Shown here piece after piece: positions 34,893-46,849 of a stretch of 64,000 bases of DNA. The notes below the pieces were generated by a model, which was given only the letters and a program-made list of their open reading frames with translations, did not search any database and had not been told where the DNA came from. Within the stretch, counting starts at the first letter, position 1. Each line of letters opens with the position of its first letter. A program made the translations under genes and the position numbers. Where the stretch lies: NCBI GenBank assembly GCA_951217055.1, contig OX578276.1, positions 155,257,482 through 155,321,481 of the forward strand. The letters are read 5' to 3'. This stretch comes from Gerris lacustris. Taxonomy: Eukaryota; Arthropoda; Insecta; Hemiptera; Gerridae.

Positions 34893-36475
34893 TGGCTTTA
34901 GATTACTGGGACTGGGGGTGGTTTAAGATGTCTGGAGGTGGATAGAGCTGGTTTAAGATGATAGAGGTTGTTTAAGATGATTGGTGGATAGAGGTGAATT
35001 AAGGTGGTTTGATATGATTGGAGGCGAATTGAGAAGGTTTAGGATGATGGGAGGTGGATTTAAGTTGTTTGAGATAATTGGAGGTGGATAGAGGTGGTTT
35101 ACGATGATTGGAGTGTGCTTCAGTTGGTTAGTGGTGGATTGAGATGGTAACAGGTAGAGGTGGTAGGTGGTACAGTTGGTTTGATGTTGTGAGATAATTT
35201 GAAGAGGATTGAGGGAGTAGGAATAAGGTGGTTTGAGATGATTGGAGGTGGATAAACGTGGTTTAAGGGGATTGGAGGGGGTTTAAGGTGATTGGAGGTG
35301 GATAGGGGTGGTCTGAGATGGTTGCAGGTGGATTGAGGTGGTTTGAGATGATTAGAGGTGGTTTAAGGTGATTGGAGGTGGATAGGGGTGGTCTGAGATG
35401 GTTGCAGGTGGATTGAGGTGGTTTGAGATGATTAGAGGTGGTTTAAGGTGATTGGAGGTGGATAGAAATGGTTTAAGATGATTGGAGGTGGATTAAGGTG
35501 GTTTGAGATGATGGAAGATGGATAGAAGTGGTTTAAGATGATTGGAGGGGGTCTGAGATGTTTGGAGGTGGCTTGAGATTATTGGAGGTGGATAAAAGTG
35601 ATTTATGATGATTGGAGGTGGTCTGAGATGATTGGAGGTGGTCTTAGATGATTGAAGGTGGATAGAAGTGGTTTAAGATGGTTGGAGGGGGTCTGAGATG
35701 ATTGGAGGTGGTCTGAGATGATTGGAGGTGGATAGAAATGGTTTAAGATGGTTGGAGTGTGCTTCAGTTGGTTAGTGGTGGATTGAGATGGTAACAGGTA
35801 GAGGTGGTACAGTTGGTTTGATGTTGTGAGATGATTTGAAGAGGATTGAGGGAGTAGGAATAAGGTGGTTTGAGATTATTGGAGGTGGATAAACGTGGTT
35901 TAAGGGGATTGGAGGGGGTTTAAGGTGATTGGAGGTGGATAGGGGTGGTCTGAGATGATTGCAGGTGGATTGAGGTGGTTTGAGATGATTAGAGGTGGTT
36001 TAAGGTGATTGGAGGTGGATAGAAATGGTTTAAGATGATTGGAGGTGGATTAAGGTGGTTTGACATGATGGAAGATGGATAGAAGTGGTTTAAGATGATT
36101 GGAGGAGGTCTGAGATGTTTGGAGGTGGCTTGAGATTATTGGAGGTGGATAAAAGTGATTTATGATGATTGGAGGAGGTCTGAGATTATTGGAGGTGGTC
36201 TTAGATGATTGAAGGTGGATAGAAGTGTTTAAGATGGTTGGAGGGGGTCTGAGATGATTGGAGGTGGTCTGAGATGATTGGAGGTGGATAGAAATGGTTT
36301 AAGATGGTTGGAGGGGGTCTGAGATGATTGGAGATGGTCTGAGATGATTGGAGGTGGTCTGAGATGATTGGAGGTGGTTGATTTGTTTAGTGGTGGATTG
36401 AGAAGGCAAGAGATAGATAGAGTTAAAGTAGAAAGAGGGAGAGGTGGTTAGATGGTGAGAGTTAGTTCTTGTGGT
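34893..36475 (+). repeat. G-rich, C-poor minisatellite, about 1.6 kb
   Basis: Interspersed near-repeats of GATTGGAGGTGGATAGA and GGTTTAAGATG/GGTCTGAGATG, basic period roughly 25-30 bp. Higher-order copies: the block with AACAGGTAGAGGTGG and GAAGAGGATTGAGGGAG at 35140-35250 recurs at 35785-35860. The + strand has many GG and GGG runs and almost no C, an extreme strand asymmetry. In the intron between exons B and C, on the non-template side for that gene's opposite strand. Confidence 0.93.
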
Positions 36476-37740
36476 AAAAAGTTATATATAAAACCATTTC
36501 CCAAATATTAGTTCAGCATTAGCTATAATGAGTTCAACATTTGCTGTAATTAGTGTTAAAGTTATATACAAAATGGAGATTAGGCGTTTGGTATGATTAG
36601 TCAACAATATTATTCATTATCATATCATAAACTTTTATAAGCATGCTAAAAGTCTGCATGATTGGGTTATTTTTTACTTTCTAAGTTACAGGGAGCATTA
36701 TTATAGGAGAAAATTAGTAATTTTTATAAAAATAATTAATATTAAATAAAATTCAAAATTAATAATTTAAATGACAAGAAACCATAATGAATAATAATTT
36801 ATACGTTCATTTTTATTATTTTTGAAGTTTGTTAAAACCGGACATCATTATGAAATTAGAAATTTGTTGACATTGTTTTCTAAATTTTGTTTTTAGATAT
36901 ATTTACATTTGTACATGGAAGATGGTTATGAAGCATTATAAGAATCTAAGGATGACATATTTAATCATCTTTAAGATTCCCGAAGACCATTGAAAGACCA
37001 ATGACATATTAGAAGGAGAAGTAGTATAGAGAGAAGAGTGAATACAAAAGTGGTTCAAACAGACAGCAGGTGGTGCTACAACCTAGTAGCGAGAGAAAAT
37101 TCAACTAATTTTATCAGTTATCAATGTTTTAAAATTTCAAATATACGAGCTAAAACAGAAATTTATTGTAATATAGGATGAAAGTGATATACAATTATAT
37201 AAAATACTAACAAATTAAGCCCACTAATAAATTGCTACAGGGCACTGCTTCATATGCTAGCCATAGATACATATTACGAACAAAAGCAAGATAATATAGT
37301 AATTGCATTACATAGTAAATCTAGTAATAGTAAACCTACCCATTAGGTCTTATTTTAGGCCTTAGTAGAGAATTCCAGCTACTTCACTCGAGCAAGCATG
37401 ATGTGGTCATTGGTAAGCTATGCAAATGAGAGCGTCAAATCGCGGTGTCATACCCATGACTCTGTACTGCTTTTATCACTGTTACAAATCCGAACACCAC
37501 GGCAGAGAACCCTTTAACCCTTAAATGCTAATGGTAATTGGATGGCTGGTATTACTAAACCTTTGTCGATTCGACTAACATATGCAGAAAATAAATGTTT
37601 GGGGTTGAAGGTACACTTTTATAAAGAGAAAACTATTAAGAACTCATTATTAAATCTTTTAGTGAGATATACAAACATTTGATGACAAATAACTTAGTAG
37701 GAACATCAGAAGAATCTGAAATTGAGTGAACATTAATGCA
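36476..37740. other. AT-rich intron spacer
   Basis: Nothing recognised. Confidence 0.35.
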
Positions 37741-37925
37741 CCAGGTCCCATGCCCCAGGCCAAAAACCCTAGGCCCTTTACTAAGTGCTCCAGGCCCCAG
37801 ATTATCGGCTACTGGTCTCTGGCCTAAGGCCTATTACTCGAGGCCCATTGCCCCTTACCCTTAGGCCTATTGCCCCTAACCCAGGCCCATTTTCCCAGGC
37901 TATAGGCTCATTAGACGACCAATTA
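37741..37925. repeat. Degenerate AGGCCC-motif low-complexity tract
   Basis: At least eight AGGCC(C/T)ATTnCCC-like motifs with variable spacing; C-rich on + strand. The short open frame through it is an artefact. Confidence 0.6.
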
Positions 37926-38439
37926 TTTCCCTACGTTTATTACTACACGTTAGTCGAATCGACGAAGTAGCTTTGACGGGAATTTGCCAGAAATCGAGTG
38001 TATGCTCAAAAGGAATACTACCGCTCCACTAGCAGGTGTGTTACTAACCAGTGCAAGCACTGCAGAAGGATGGGGTACCCATCACCATCGCATACGAGTG
38101 TAAAAGGTTAAGGTTCAAACTGTGCTCGTCGATTCGACTACCATTTGCATTCCAGGGTTAAGGAATGTCCTCACCCTGTTCCAAGACCCTGTTCCACCCT
38201 AGATTCTTTGTTATAAGTAAGAGCATTATGGCACAGTATCGAACCCACTATCTTGTGGGTAGCCCTCAATTCACTGATAGCTGAGCAGATACTAAAGTAA
38301 GATTACTAAATACGACGTACAGATGTTTATTGCAGACGATTTATAAAATGAAATTAGTATTAAAAAGACTAGGTAATGATCCCAAAATTATGATTACAAA
38401 TAATTAACAACAGTGATATCACGTGATAAGACTCTAATT

Positions 38440-38705
38440 ACTGATAACAATGCAATAGTTTAGTTTACAATAGTATGTTTGCCGCTTGAAAGCACTACAT
38501 TCTGTCTGCAAAGTTTTGCACTTTGTTCCCTACAGCATTTGTTAGTTGATTGAGGAAGACCATCAAGCATTGCATTCCTGATAACAACAATACAATAATT
38601 TAGCATGTTTGCTACTTGAAAGCACTACCTGCTGTCTGCAAAGTTTTGCCCTTTGTTCCCTAGAGCCCATGTTAGTTGATGGAGGGATACCATGAAGCAT
38701 TGCTA
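38440..38705. repeat. Tandem duplication next to exon B
   Basis: Two copies of about 130 bp (38440-38577, 38578-38705), each with TGAAAGCACTAC, TGTCTGCAAAGTTTTGC and TTTGTTCCCTA. The second ends within 20 bp of the exon B donor side. Confidence 0.8.
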
Positions 38706-38722
38706 AGCAGTAGTTATGTTAC

Positions 38723-38973
38723 CTGGAGGCTTTACAGGCTGTACAGAGTTATCAGGGGAAGCTGTCTGACCGGGCCAGTACGAACCTAGAAGTCCGAGGA
38801 AAGAGTCGACATAACCACCTGAAGCACCTCCAGCTCCTCCCTGTTCCTCAGCAGCTCCGTCCTTGCCACTGAAGTACAGCACCTGGTGCTGACCAAGCAG
38901 CTGCTGACCAAGCAACTGCTGCTGACCTACAGCCGGCCTCTTCTTCCCGTCCTGAGGTGCTAGTCCAGCCACT
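38723..38973 (-). CDS. Secreted protein gene 1, exon B (QLLGQ and Gly/Ala-rich)
   Basis: Second exon of the same minus-strand gene, about 9.9 kb downstream of exon A. The acceptor reads TTGAACAG at 38974-38981 and the donor CCAG|GTAACA at 38722. It supplies one base that completes a Gln codon with exon A, then 83 codons, then one base. It begins VAGLAPQDGKKRPAVG, has two QQLLGQ-type repeats, a VLYFSGKDG segment, a glycine/alanine run (GGAGGASGGYVDSFLGLLGSYWPG), and ends QPVKPP. The frame stays open upstream of the acceptor and past the donor, which is why simple translation looks longer. No cysteines or transmembrane segment. Phase agreement on both sides is the strongest evidence for it. Family not recognised from this exon alone. 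Confidence 0.78.
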
Positions 38974-39057
38974 CTGTTCAACATAAAACCAATTTTCATT
39001 TATTTAATGAGAAAACATAATTAATTATTCAAATAATTAATGCTAACTACCACTACT

Positions 39058-39345
39058 ACGGGGAGCTAGCGTGGCCATGGGGGTTAAACCACGTCTGCTC
39101 AGCCATCAATGGATCAGGAGGTCGGGGTTCAATTCCTCGCCGTGATACTCTGATTTACATGGCTTACTAATGATCACATCATACTCGCTTCGGCGGTACA
39201 ATGTACAGAGGTATGATGGTGTCAAGTGGCTGGAACTCTCTACCACGGGCTAGTAAAAAGGGCCCGAATGAAGGCCTAATTGCTAGGTTCCAACAAGTGG
39301 TTCGTCCAACTCGTACCTTACTACTACTACTACTACTACCACTTC
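39058..39345 (+). mobile_element. tRNA-derived SINE with (TAC)n tail
   Basis: GGGAGCTAGCGTGGCCATGG contains an A-box-like head and GGTTCAATTCC at 39126-39136 is a B-box, about 55 nt apart. A tRNA-unrelated body follows and a TACTACTACTACTAC tail at 39323-39340. CTACCACTACTAC before 39058 may be part of the target duplication. Located in the intron upstream of exon B. Confidence 0.75.
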
Positions 39346-39479
39346 TACTAACTTGACACCTTCATATACAGAAAAACCTAAAACCTGTCTAAGCTGGAAA
39401 CCTACTAAGGTGAAAATTATTTTGTGTGACTTCCACCGTGGCTTTCCAGCTTAAAAAGTTTTAATGCATTATATTCTTT

Positions 39480-39952
39480 AGTTTCATTTGGCTTGAAAAT
39501 TCGATTTTGATGGATTTACACGTTTTGAGGTCCCCTGAGTCAAAAAAAGTTGTTTTTAAAAAATGTCTCTGTCGTCTATGCAGACTCTAGGAGCCTAAAC
39601 TGTTGGGCCGATTTTAACGACATTTGGCATTCATATTCAGAAAAATCATACCCCGAGGCGAAATCGAGAAAATAATTTTAGCTCTTAATTTGGACGCGCT
39701 ACCCTCCAAAAACTCATAAAAAAACGTGCATTTTTTTTTTTTTTCTCGAAAACGGTTACGACGATTATGGTTAAAAAATTCTAGTGTCTTTTCAGTTAGG
39801 AATGGGGTGGGGGATTCCAGAAAATACCCAAATTATAAAATGTAGTTCATTTAAATACCGTTTTCTCGGGAAAAATTTAGTTCCTGAGAAAATAGCCCTA
39901 AACGCAAACGGAGTGAGGCCGGGTTAGATTCCCCGCCGAGAGGAAGTTATTT
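39480..39952. repeat. Unnamed repeat fragment
   Basis: Contains TTTTGAGGTCCCCTGAGTC and GTCTCTGTCGTCTATGC, whose inverted relative is in intron C-D at about 25870-26010. Confidence 0.45.
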
Positions 39953-41240
39953 TTACTACGTTTTTATTAGCTTGCTTTCTTGTTTGTTTGTCCAGTAGAA
40001 ATCATGCAATCGATTTTTTACTAACTTCCCGAGTAGCTAGACATTTGAAACTTTTAGTATAGCGCAGAACACGATGACAATGCATTATATTAATACTTTT
40101 TTTCAGAATTTAATTCGTTTTCAGCAAATTTTTCTGTATAGAAAGTTGGTTCGGTAAAAATCCGCAAGATATTTTATTTGTTTTGACATATCTCATATTT
40201 ACAATCTTCATTTTGACGGGTTTCAAATTTATGATTATGACAGAAAATTTAAAAACGTATAGTATATAAAAAGTTCTTTTTATTACTGGTCTTATATTAC
40301 TTTGCTTTGTAAGTTTCATCGCACATTTCCGTTTCCCCAATTTTGAACCACTTCCCGTGATTCAATCTTCCTCAAATTTTGCACATAGATACAACTTAGG
40401 CGAACAATACAGAAACCAAAAATAAAAAAATTTAAAAAAAAATGGCGTCAAATTTATTTGCTCTTCAAGTCTCATCGCACACCTATTACCCCAATTTTGA
40501 ACCACTTACCGTCATTCAATCTTCCCCAAATTTTGCACATAGATACAACTAAGGTGAAGAATACAGAAACCAAAAATAAAAAAATTTAAAAAAAAATGGC
40601 GTCAAATTTATTTGGTTTTCAAGTTTCATCGCACACCTATTACCCCAATTTTGAACCACTTACCGTCATTCAATCTTCTCCAAATTTTGCACATAGATAC
40701 AACTAAGGTGAAGAATACAGAAACCAAAAAAAAAAAAAAAAAAAAAAAATGGCGTCAAATTTATTTGCTTTTCAAGATTCATCGCACACCTATTACCCCA
40801 ATTTTAAACCACTTACCGTCATTCAATCTTCCCCAAATTTTGCACATAGATACAACTAAGGTGAACAATACAGAAAAAACAAAAAAAAACAAAAAAAAAA
40901 AAATTGAGAATAAGACCAGTTTTGAAAAATGGCATTTTTATATTAATTATTATCTTGTAATTTTACTACGTTTTTATTAGCTTGCTTTCTTGTTTGTTAG
41001 TTTGCCCAGTACAAATCTTGCAATCGATTTTTAACTAACTTTCCGAGTAGCTACCCATATGAAACTTTTAGAATAGCTCAGAACACGATGACAATGCAAT
41101 ATTTTAATACTTTTAGCCATCTTTCAGCAGAATTTAATTAGTTTTCAGCAAATTTTGTTGTATGGAAAGTTAGTTCGGAATAAAAAAAAGTTATTTTATT
41201 TGTTTTGACATGTCCCATATTTACAATCTTTTTAACATTT
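39953..41240 (+). repeat. Family T with four-unit 150-bp array
   Basis: Two T heads (TTAGCTTGCTTTCTTGTTTG at 39967 and 40977) bracket a tandem array at about 40300-40900 in which AAGTTTCATCGCACACCTAT / ACCGTCATTCAATCTTCCCC / TTGCACATAGATACAACTAA repeats four times, separated by A-runs. Confidence 0.82.
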
Positions 41241-41939
41241 TAAAATTTGTTTGGATTTTTAAGTGCATCCTAGCGTGAAATATCGTCTGGAGTGACACAT
41301 ACATTAAATTTCAGGAATCGATTAAGAATGGTCTAAAACGGATTTCAATGGAGAAAAGTTTCAAAAATTCGCATTTCAAAACTTTTGAAGCCATGGCAAT
41401 AGCTTAATTTTCTTTGAAAATTCGTTAAAATATACAAAATGATATTATAAATAAAAGAGGGATCAGAGATTGTGAAGTGAGATATTATATAGGATGCAAA
41501 GCAAAGTATATTTGCCACAAGGTGTTGAGATCATGCGGAGAATATGTAGCCATCTTAAAATAATTAGCATTGTAAAATACTCGGGTTCAAACACCTGCGC
41601 ACTCTCCTAACATTTTTATCAAAGTTTCTTTTTAAAAAAAAAAAAAAAAAAATAGAAAAAATAAACACACTTGACGTGTTATAATCTCGAGAATTTAGCC
41701 ATTCAAATGTATATATATTCATTCAATGAAATATAAAATCAGTTGAATTTATATTTTTTCTTCCTCATTTAAAAATTAGGCCATATTATAATAGAAGATA
41801 TAATATACAACGGGATTTAAATATAAGCTAATTTTATTAACCATTTACCCACAATTTTACATTTAAAATAAATAAATAATGTTGCGCCTTCAAATTAATA
41901 TAAATAATCATAATATAAAATAACTAATATTAAATAAAG
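41241..41939. other. AT-rich spacer
   Basis: 41630-41652 is a poly(A) run; otherwise nothing recognised. Confidence 0.35.
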
Positions 41940-42342
41940 GAAGAACAAGTAATAGCTGAACAATTTCAAGCAGAAGACTTTGTGTAGTGAAGTGATATAT
42001 TTTATAATATTATTTATGGTGTAATGGGTATTAGGAACTCACTCTACTACAACCATTCTCTTTAACTATCAACTCATCATGATTATCCTTTTTCTCAGTA
42101 TTCAATTCATATTTATTGCATGACGCTCGCTTTAATGATTATAAAATAAAATGATTTTTTAATTTCGCCTGAACTCGACTAAGTACAGAGAGTTATTTAC
42201 TTTTAATTTTTGTGTCTTTTCTAACTCCGCCATGTATAAGTAGTTAGTATCGTATACTTAGCAGTGTGATTTTATAATTTATATTTAATGAAAAACGTAA
42301 GGAACTTCTTTCCTAACAGGTGTCCTGCGACACCACACGTAT
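41940..42342 (+). repeat. GA family, right-end fragment
   Basis: Ends GTAAGGAACTTCTTTCC ... GACACCACACGTAT at 42342 and abuts the R1 terminus GCTTCCGAGC with no gap. Confidence 0.7.
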
Positions 42343-43689
42343 TGCTTCCGAGCTTACCGAAGGTAACGGAAGCATTGTGTTCACTTTTGAGGACGATAAA
42401 AATTGTATGTCTCCGATTTTAAAAATTTCAAGACAGAAATCTGTTTTAGACATCAGGGAAAATTTTTGGTCTCGTGTCTGTCTATTGGTCTGTGTATCCG
42501 TGTCCCCTGAAACGTGTGATGATAATTTGAGTAAAAGTAGACAGATTTTGATAAAATTCGGGAGACATGTTTATTTTACCAATGCCCAGGACGAGTTCGT
42601 TGGACAACGTTATCAGTCCAAGCGTTCGCGCGCAACGCTTCAACTTTAAAATTGGAATTTTAGATTGGGAAAAAAATCTAACTTCGTCTATTCAAGGAGA
42701 CAATAGTTATTTACGCACCATGGGAGTAAAGTAAGTGATAGCACCCTGAGCGATGAAGTTGGTTCCCGAGGCGAAGCCGGGGAACCATAACGTTCACTAA
42801 CGAGTTAATTATCGCGAGGGTGCAAGTGATTTTTACTCCCGAGGTACGTACAAGATTTTACCTCCAAAAGGGAGAAAAAAAGTTGGCCGCCTAGACTGCG
42901 TTTGCTTCTTGTACGATATCATCGGGAATGTTTGAAAACAGTTCATCAAGGTCCACTAAGTTATCTTCCATGATCATTCCTTATTTATCTATTTTACGTA
43001 ACTTTAAATTTAAGTAAAACCGAGCAAATTTAAAAAAGAACTAATAGATTTAACTAAACACAATTAATAGAACATTTACTCAAAAACACGGTGCGTTTTA
43101 AAACAAAACAAAGAAATATTTTAAAACAGCTGATTGCGAGTCATGTTTGTAATTAACAGTGTTGCCAACTTAAATCTTCGTAAAATCCGTTTAAACGCAG
43201 TTCTTTTCCTAGAATTAAGTTGGCTGCACTGAATTTACAGGGAGTTATTCCATAACTCCCTGCAACTCGGCCAGGTAGTTCAACACTTAACACCCTAAAA
43301 ACCAGGCATTTAAGCTAACTTCTTCTCCCGCCTGGAGGTAAACATTTTTTTTCGAATACAATTTTTTAATTAAACCAACAGCAACACATCTATGAAGTGT
43401 TAAAGATCGCTAAAACTGTTAATAGTTTTTATTATGGAGAGAACGCTGGGAGGGAGATAGAAAAGGGGAATAGGAGGTGCCTTGGTTCCCCCCACCTCTC
43501 TATTTGACCTATCTCTTCAATAATATAGCGAGCCTAGGGACCTCGAGACCAGGCGACAAGGCTTCATACGGGCGAAAATTAAATAAATTAGACAATAATG
43601 GATTTTAAAAGCCTAACATCGTTAAAGTATACGCGATAGGACGCGAAGCTATGTGCCACTCTAATTGGCAGTGTATTTTTTTACTTTTC
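42343..43689 (+). repeat. R1 element interrupted by family C
   Basis: R1 left part 42343-42703 (GCTTCCGAGCTTACCGAAGG ... TATTCAAGGAGACAA) and right part about 43347-43689 (ACATTTTTTTTCGAATACAA ... AATTGGCAGTGTA). The gap is filled by a C element. Confidence 0.75.
42704..43346. mobile_element. Family C element nested in R1
   Basis: From TAGTTATTTACGCACCATGG to TCTCCCGCCTGGAGGTAA. Includes CCCGAGGCGAAGCCGGGG, TTAATTATCGCGAGGGTGC and TTTACTCCCGAGGTACG. Confidence 0.7.
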
Positions 43690-44300
43690 CTCACCTTCTC
43701 CGAAGGTATATAGAAAAAGTTTTGTTTTCACCCAAAACATTTCGGGTTTCGATGGAATTATCCGTTTTGGGTGTTTTTATGACCTCCTGTGTGGTTTTCA
43801 GCATGACGTCTGTATGTATGTAAGGTATGTGTGTATGTGTGTATGTTATCATCGTAGGGCCCAAGGTATTTAACCTAGAGAGTTGAAACTTGGCAGAAAA
43901 ATCAGTCCTTACATGTAGTGGTGCCGCTCGGAAAATCAACTTTTCCCGCCACCTTGAACCAAGTTTGCTGAGTCAGCAAGTAATTAAAAAAATCGTATAA
44001 AATCGAAAATGGTCCTGATCGAGTTGAAGGCACGAATGTACTTCCCTCAATGACAAACAAGCCAACAAAATTTCATTTTGATATTGGCCGCCATTTTACA
44101 GTTATCAATTTTTGAATTTTGACTTTGACGGTTAATAATACAGAAAGTATAAATACGTTTTTGACGTATAGCATATCGTTGGAACCGAAAAAAATAAGGA
44201 ATAAATATAAAAATAACCCGATGAAATTCCATTAATTAGTTTAAGAGTTATACGCGAATATAATTATTTATTTGTGCGATGGTTTTGATGACGTCAAAGT
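43690..44300 (-). repeat. Family H, uninterrupted inverted copy
   Basis: CCTCACCTTCTCCGAAGG start, GGCGGCCATTTT/AATATCAAAATG block reversed, and TTTTTGACGTATAGCATAT. Defines the intact order for the split copy at 16600-17915. Confidence 0.72.
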
Positions 44301-44569
44301 TTGTTTACATATGTTAAAATACCGCCAAAATTTAAGAAGAATAAATTTAGGAAGAAAATACACATTTTCGTCCATTGCACAGTTTTTATTTATTATTTTA
44401 CTAAATAACAATAATTATTAGCACTTTTAATAGCAGATATAAGAGATTCAATATTAAAAACGAATACGAATTGAAATTATATTCAAATAGAAGGTTAATT
44501 TAGATGCAGGTTATAAACAAAGATAAACATGGTCGCAAAAAAGCGCAGTGCCACCAACCTGATTTCAAC

Positions 44570-44935
44570 AACTTCATTACATTAGCCATTCATTTTCTAC
44601 TATATATAAAATAATTAAGTTGCAATCTTTACTTTTTTGCCCTACTTTACTTTTTCGACCTACTTTTACTATTTCTCTCTACTTTTTGAGTTCAGGGATG
44701 AAAAAACCTGTTTTAGTCCCTCTAAACTAATTCAAAATCATAACTTTTTCTCCCTACTGGAGATAAAATATATAAAAATAATGTTTTTTTTTAAATATGA
44801 TGATAAAAGAAATCACTCAGTTCAAAACGGTCATTCATCAATGTACTGCCCACGCCCAGTGCTGCTTCCTCCTGCTGCGATGCAGCAGGAGAGGCCACTT
44901 TAGTGGTCTCTAAAGTGAGGAAAAGAGATTTGTTT
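44570..44935. repeat. Family C head fragment
   Basis: CAACCTGATTTCAACAACTT, the T-rich TACTTTTTCGACC repeats, and CTCCCTACTGGAGATAAAAT; inverted relative of 49375-49800. Followed by GAGGCCACTTTAGTGG at 44892-44907, also present inverted at 16462-16477. Confidence 0.6.
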
Positions 44936-45693
44936 TGGTTTTTTCCCCGATTATTTGTTTTTCCGGCGATTCAATTTTATTGCTTTGTATATATAAACTA
45001 TATAGAAAGTGTGACGTTCAATAATATGGAGCAATGAACTTGAACCCTCTAAACCCACTTTCAACTCCGTAATATGTTTAAAGAAACAGTTTGTTAACGT
45101 TACCTTGATCTTAGGTCAAGAATACCTAAATTAAAGAATACCTTGTGGTGGTCAAGAACCTCTAGGTAGATCTCTAGTGAGTTAAGTAAGGTGCAAGGTG
45201 TGTCCGTGGCCTTAAACTCAGTAATACAGCACGGCCGTGTTTACGTAACTCAATACTGAACTGTGACGTGACTTCGGTAAGGTCAAACCCCGTCCTTACA
45301 TGACGAGGTCTGGGTCGTCTCAACATATCCTCACACAGTTCAACGAACCCAAACAACTCTGAGTAATAACTCTTTATCTGTCACTGTCTGAGTCAATGCT
45401 TTCACACAACATTCATTCATTCTGCTCTTTATAAACTTCTCTAAGATGGTTTACATCTTCTCATTCATTTAAAGGTACATTTGTTCAGATGTTTAGTTTC
45501 ATCTTTAATCCAGCTGAACAAGTATTTGAATTGAAGTACCGTTATGACATTCATTTTAATTCAAACATTTTTTACTTTCACGCTGGTACGTATTATAATA
45601 TCTGCACTTTTTAATCCTCCCATATATTTTAAATAGTTTGATGTGTCAGTTCTACCTATTTAGTACATAAGCGGCTTATAGACGGTCAACATA
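44936..45693. other. Family M fragment and unrecognised spacer
   Basis: 44936-45070 matches family M (GGCGATTCAATTTTATTGCT, GAGCAATGAACTTGAACC). 45080-45400 is unique and less AT-rich; a short minus-strand frame (FVELCEDMLRRPRPRHVRT) ends at a CAT|GTAAGG donor-like site, but no acceptor or partner exon supports it. Confidence 0.35.
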
Positions 45694-45912
45694 GTGGTCA
45701 CCTATCAAGTGACAAACTAACATAAACTTGAATTTTGTGCTCAGTATCATGAAAATCACATTGTCTTTTTTCAAATGCCTATTGCCAAGCTATGTCCGGC
45801 AGATGTACTTAACCAAGCACATATTCTTAAAAGGCGTAAGATTAACTTATACATAATATATTAGCTTGATGTTAGTCAGATACTTTTTTGCAGGCTATCT
45901 CCTGGACTATAC
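45694..45912 (+). repeat. FB foldback, right-half fragment
   Basis: CACCTATCAAGTGACAAACT through GGCTATCTCCTGGACTAT. Confidence 0.7.
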
Positions 45913-45954
45913 GAGTATTGAGTTTGATTTTATGATTAAAGGATTCATTGAGTC

Positions 45955-46740
45955 CTTATATTTAGGGGGCAGAAACTGTGGAGCCCCAAAGTTTTTATGA
46001 TTTGAAAATTCGAAGTTGGATGTCATTTAAAAGGTATTGAAATTTAGTTCACAAAAATATATCGTGTTTCCAAAATGTCGGCCATTTTACCCCCCAAAAA
46101 ATTAAAACAAAACGCAAAAAAAATGTCACCCCCCCCCCCCCCCCCCCCCCGCTACCCCATTAGGACAGGTCCTAAAAATAAGACAAAAATACAAAAATAT
46201 GCATCTCTGTGGTCCAATGATATTTCCGGGAGTTTATATAAATAAAGTCAAATTTTAGGGGGCCGTTTCTCCGGAGCTCCAAAATTTTTATGTTTTAAAA
46301 ATTTGAAGTTGGGTATCATTTTGAAGGTATTGAAATTTGGTTAAAAAAATGTATCGTGTTTCCAATATGGCGGCCATTTTACTTCCGAACAAATTAAAAC
46401 AAAACACAAAATATGTTTCCTCCCCCCGCTACCCCATTAGGATATTATAGGTCCTAAAAATAAGGCAAAAATATAAAAATATCATTCTCTGTGGTCCAAT
46501 GATATTTCCGGGAGTTGATATAAGTGAAATTTTAGGGGGCCGTAACTCCAGAGGCGCAACATTTTTATGTTTTGAAAATTCGAAGAGGGTATCATTTTGA
46601 AGGTATTGAAATTTGGGTTCACAAAAATATATGTTTCCAAAATGGTGTCCATTTTACCCCTAAAAGTACCAAATAAGTGCATACCGAAGATACTAAAGGA
46701 TAATATATTATGCACACCTTGCATCTAAAAAGTGAAACTT
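45955..46740. repeat. Three-unit tandem array of about 280-290 bp with C-tract
   Basis: Units start at about 45967, 46257 and 46533 with GGGGGCCGTnnCTCCnGAG and contain TATCATTTTGAAGGTATTGA and a CCAAAATGGCGnCCATTTTAC motif. Unit 1 holds a pure C run at 46129-46150. Confidence 0.8.
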
Positions 46741-46849
46741 TTTACACATATTTTCGTTTAAAAAAATAAAAAATAATAATGTATTTATTAATTCTTATGA
46801 CCGAAGAAACCCATTTAGTAACTTGCTGACAAGTAATTGACGGGATTTT

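Noticed and set aside
40612..40980. 122-codon open frame with internal protein repeats
   Set aside because: Translation of the 150-bp family T array; the repetition is at DNA level and includes poly-Lys from A-runs.
45174..45356. 60-codon frame ending at a donor-like site
   Set aside because: No acceptor or partner exon and no recognisable family.
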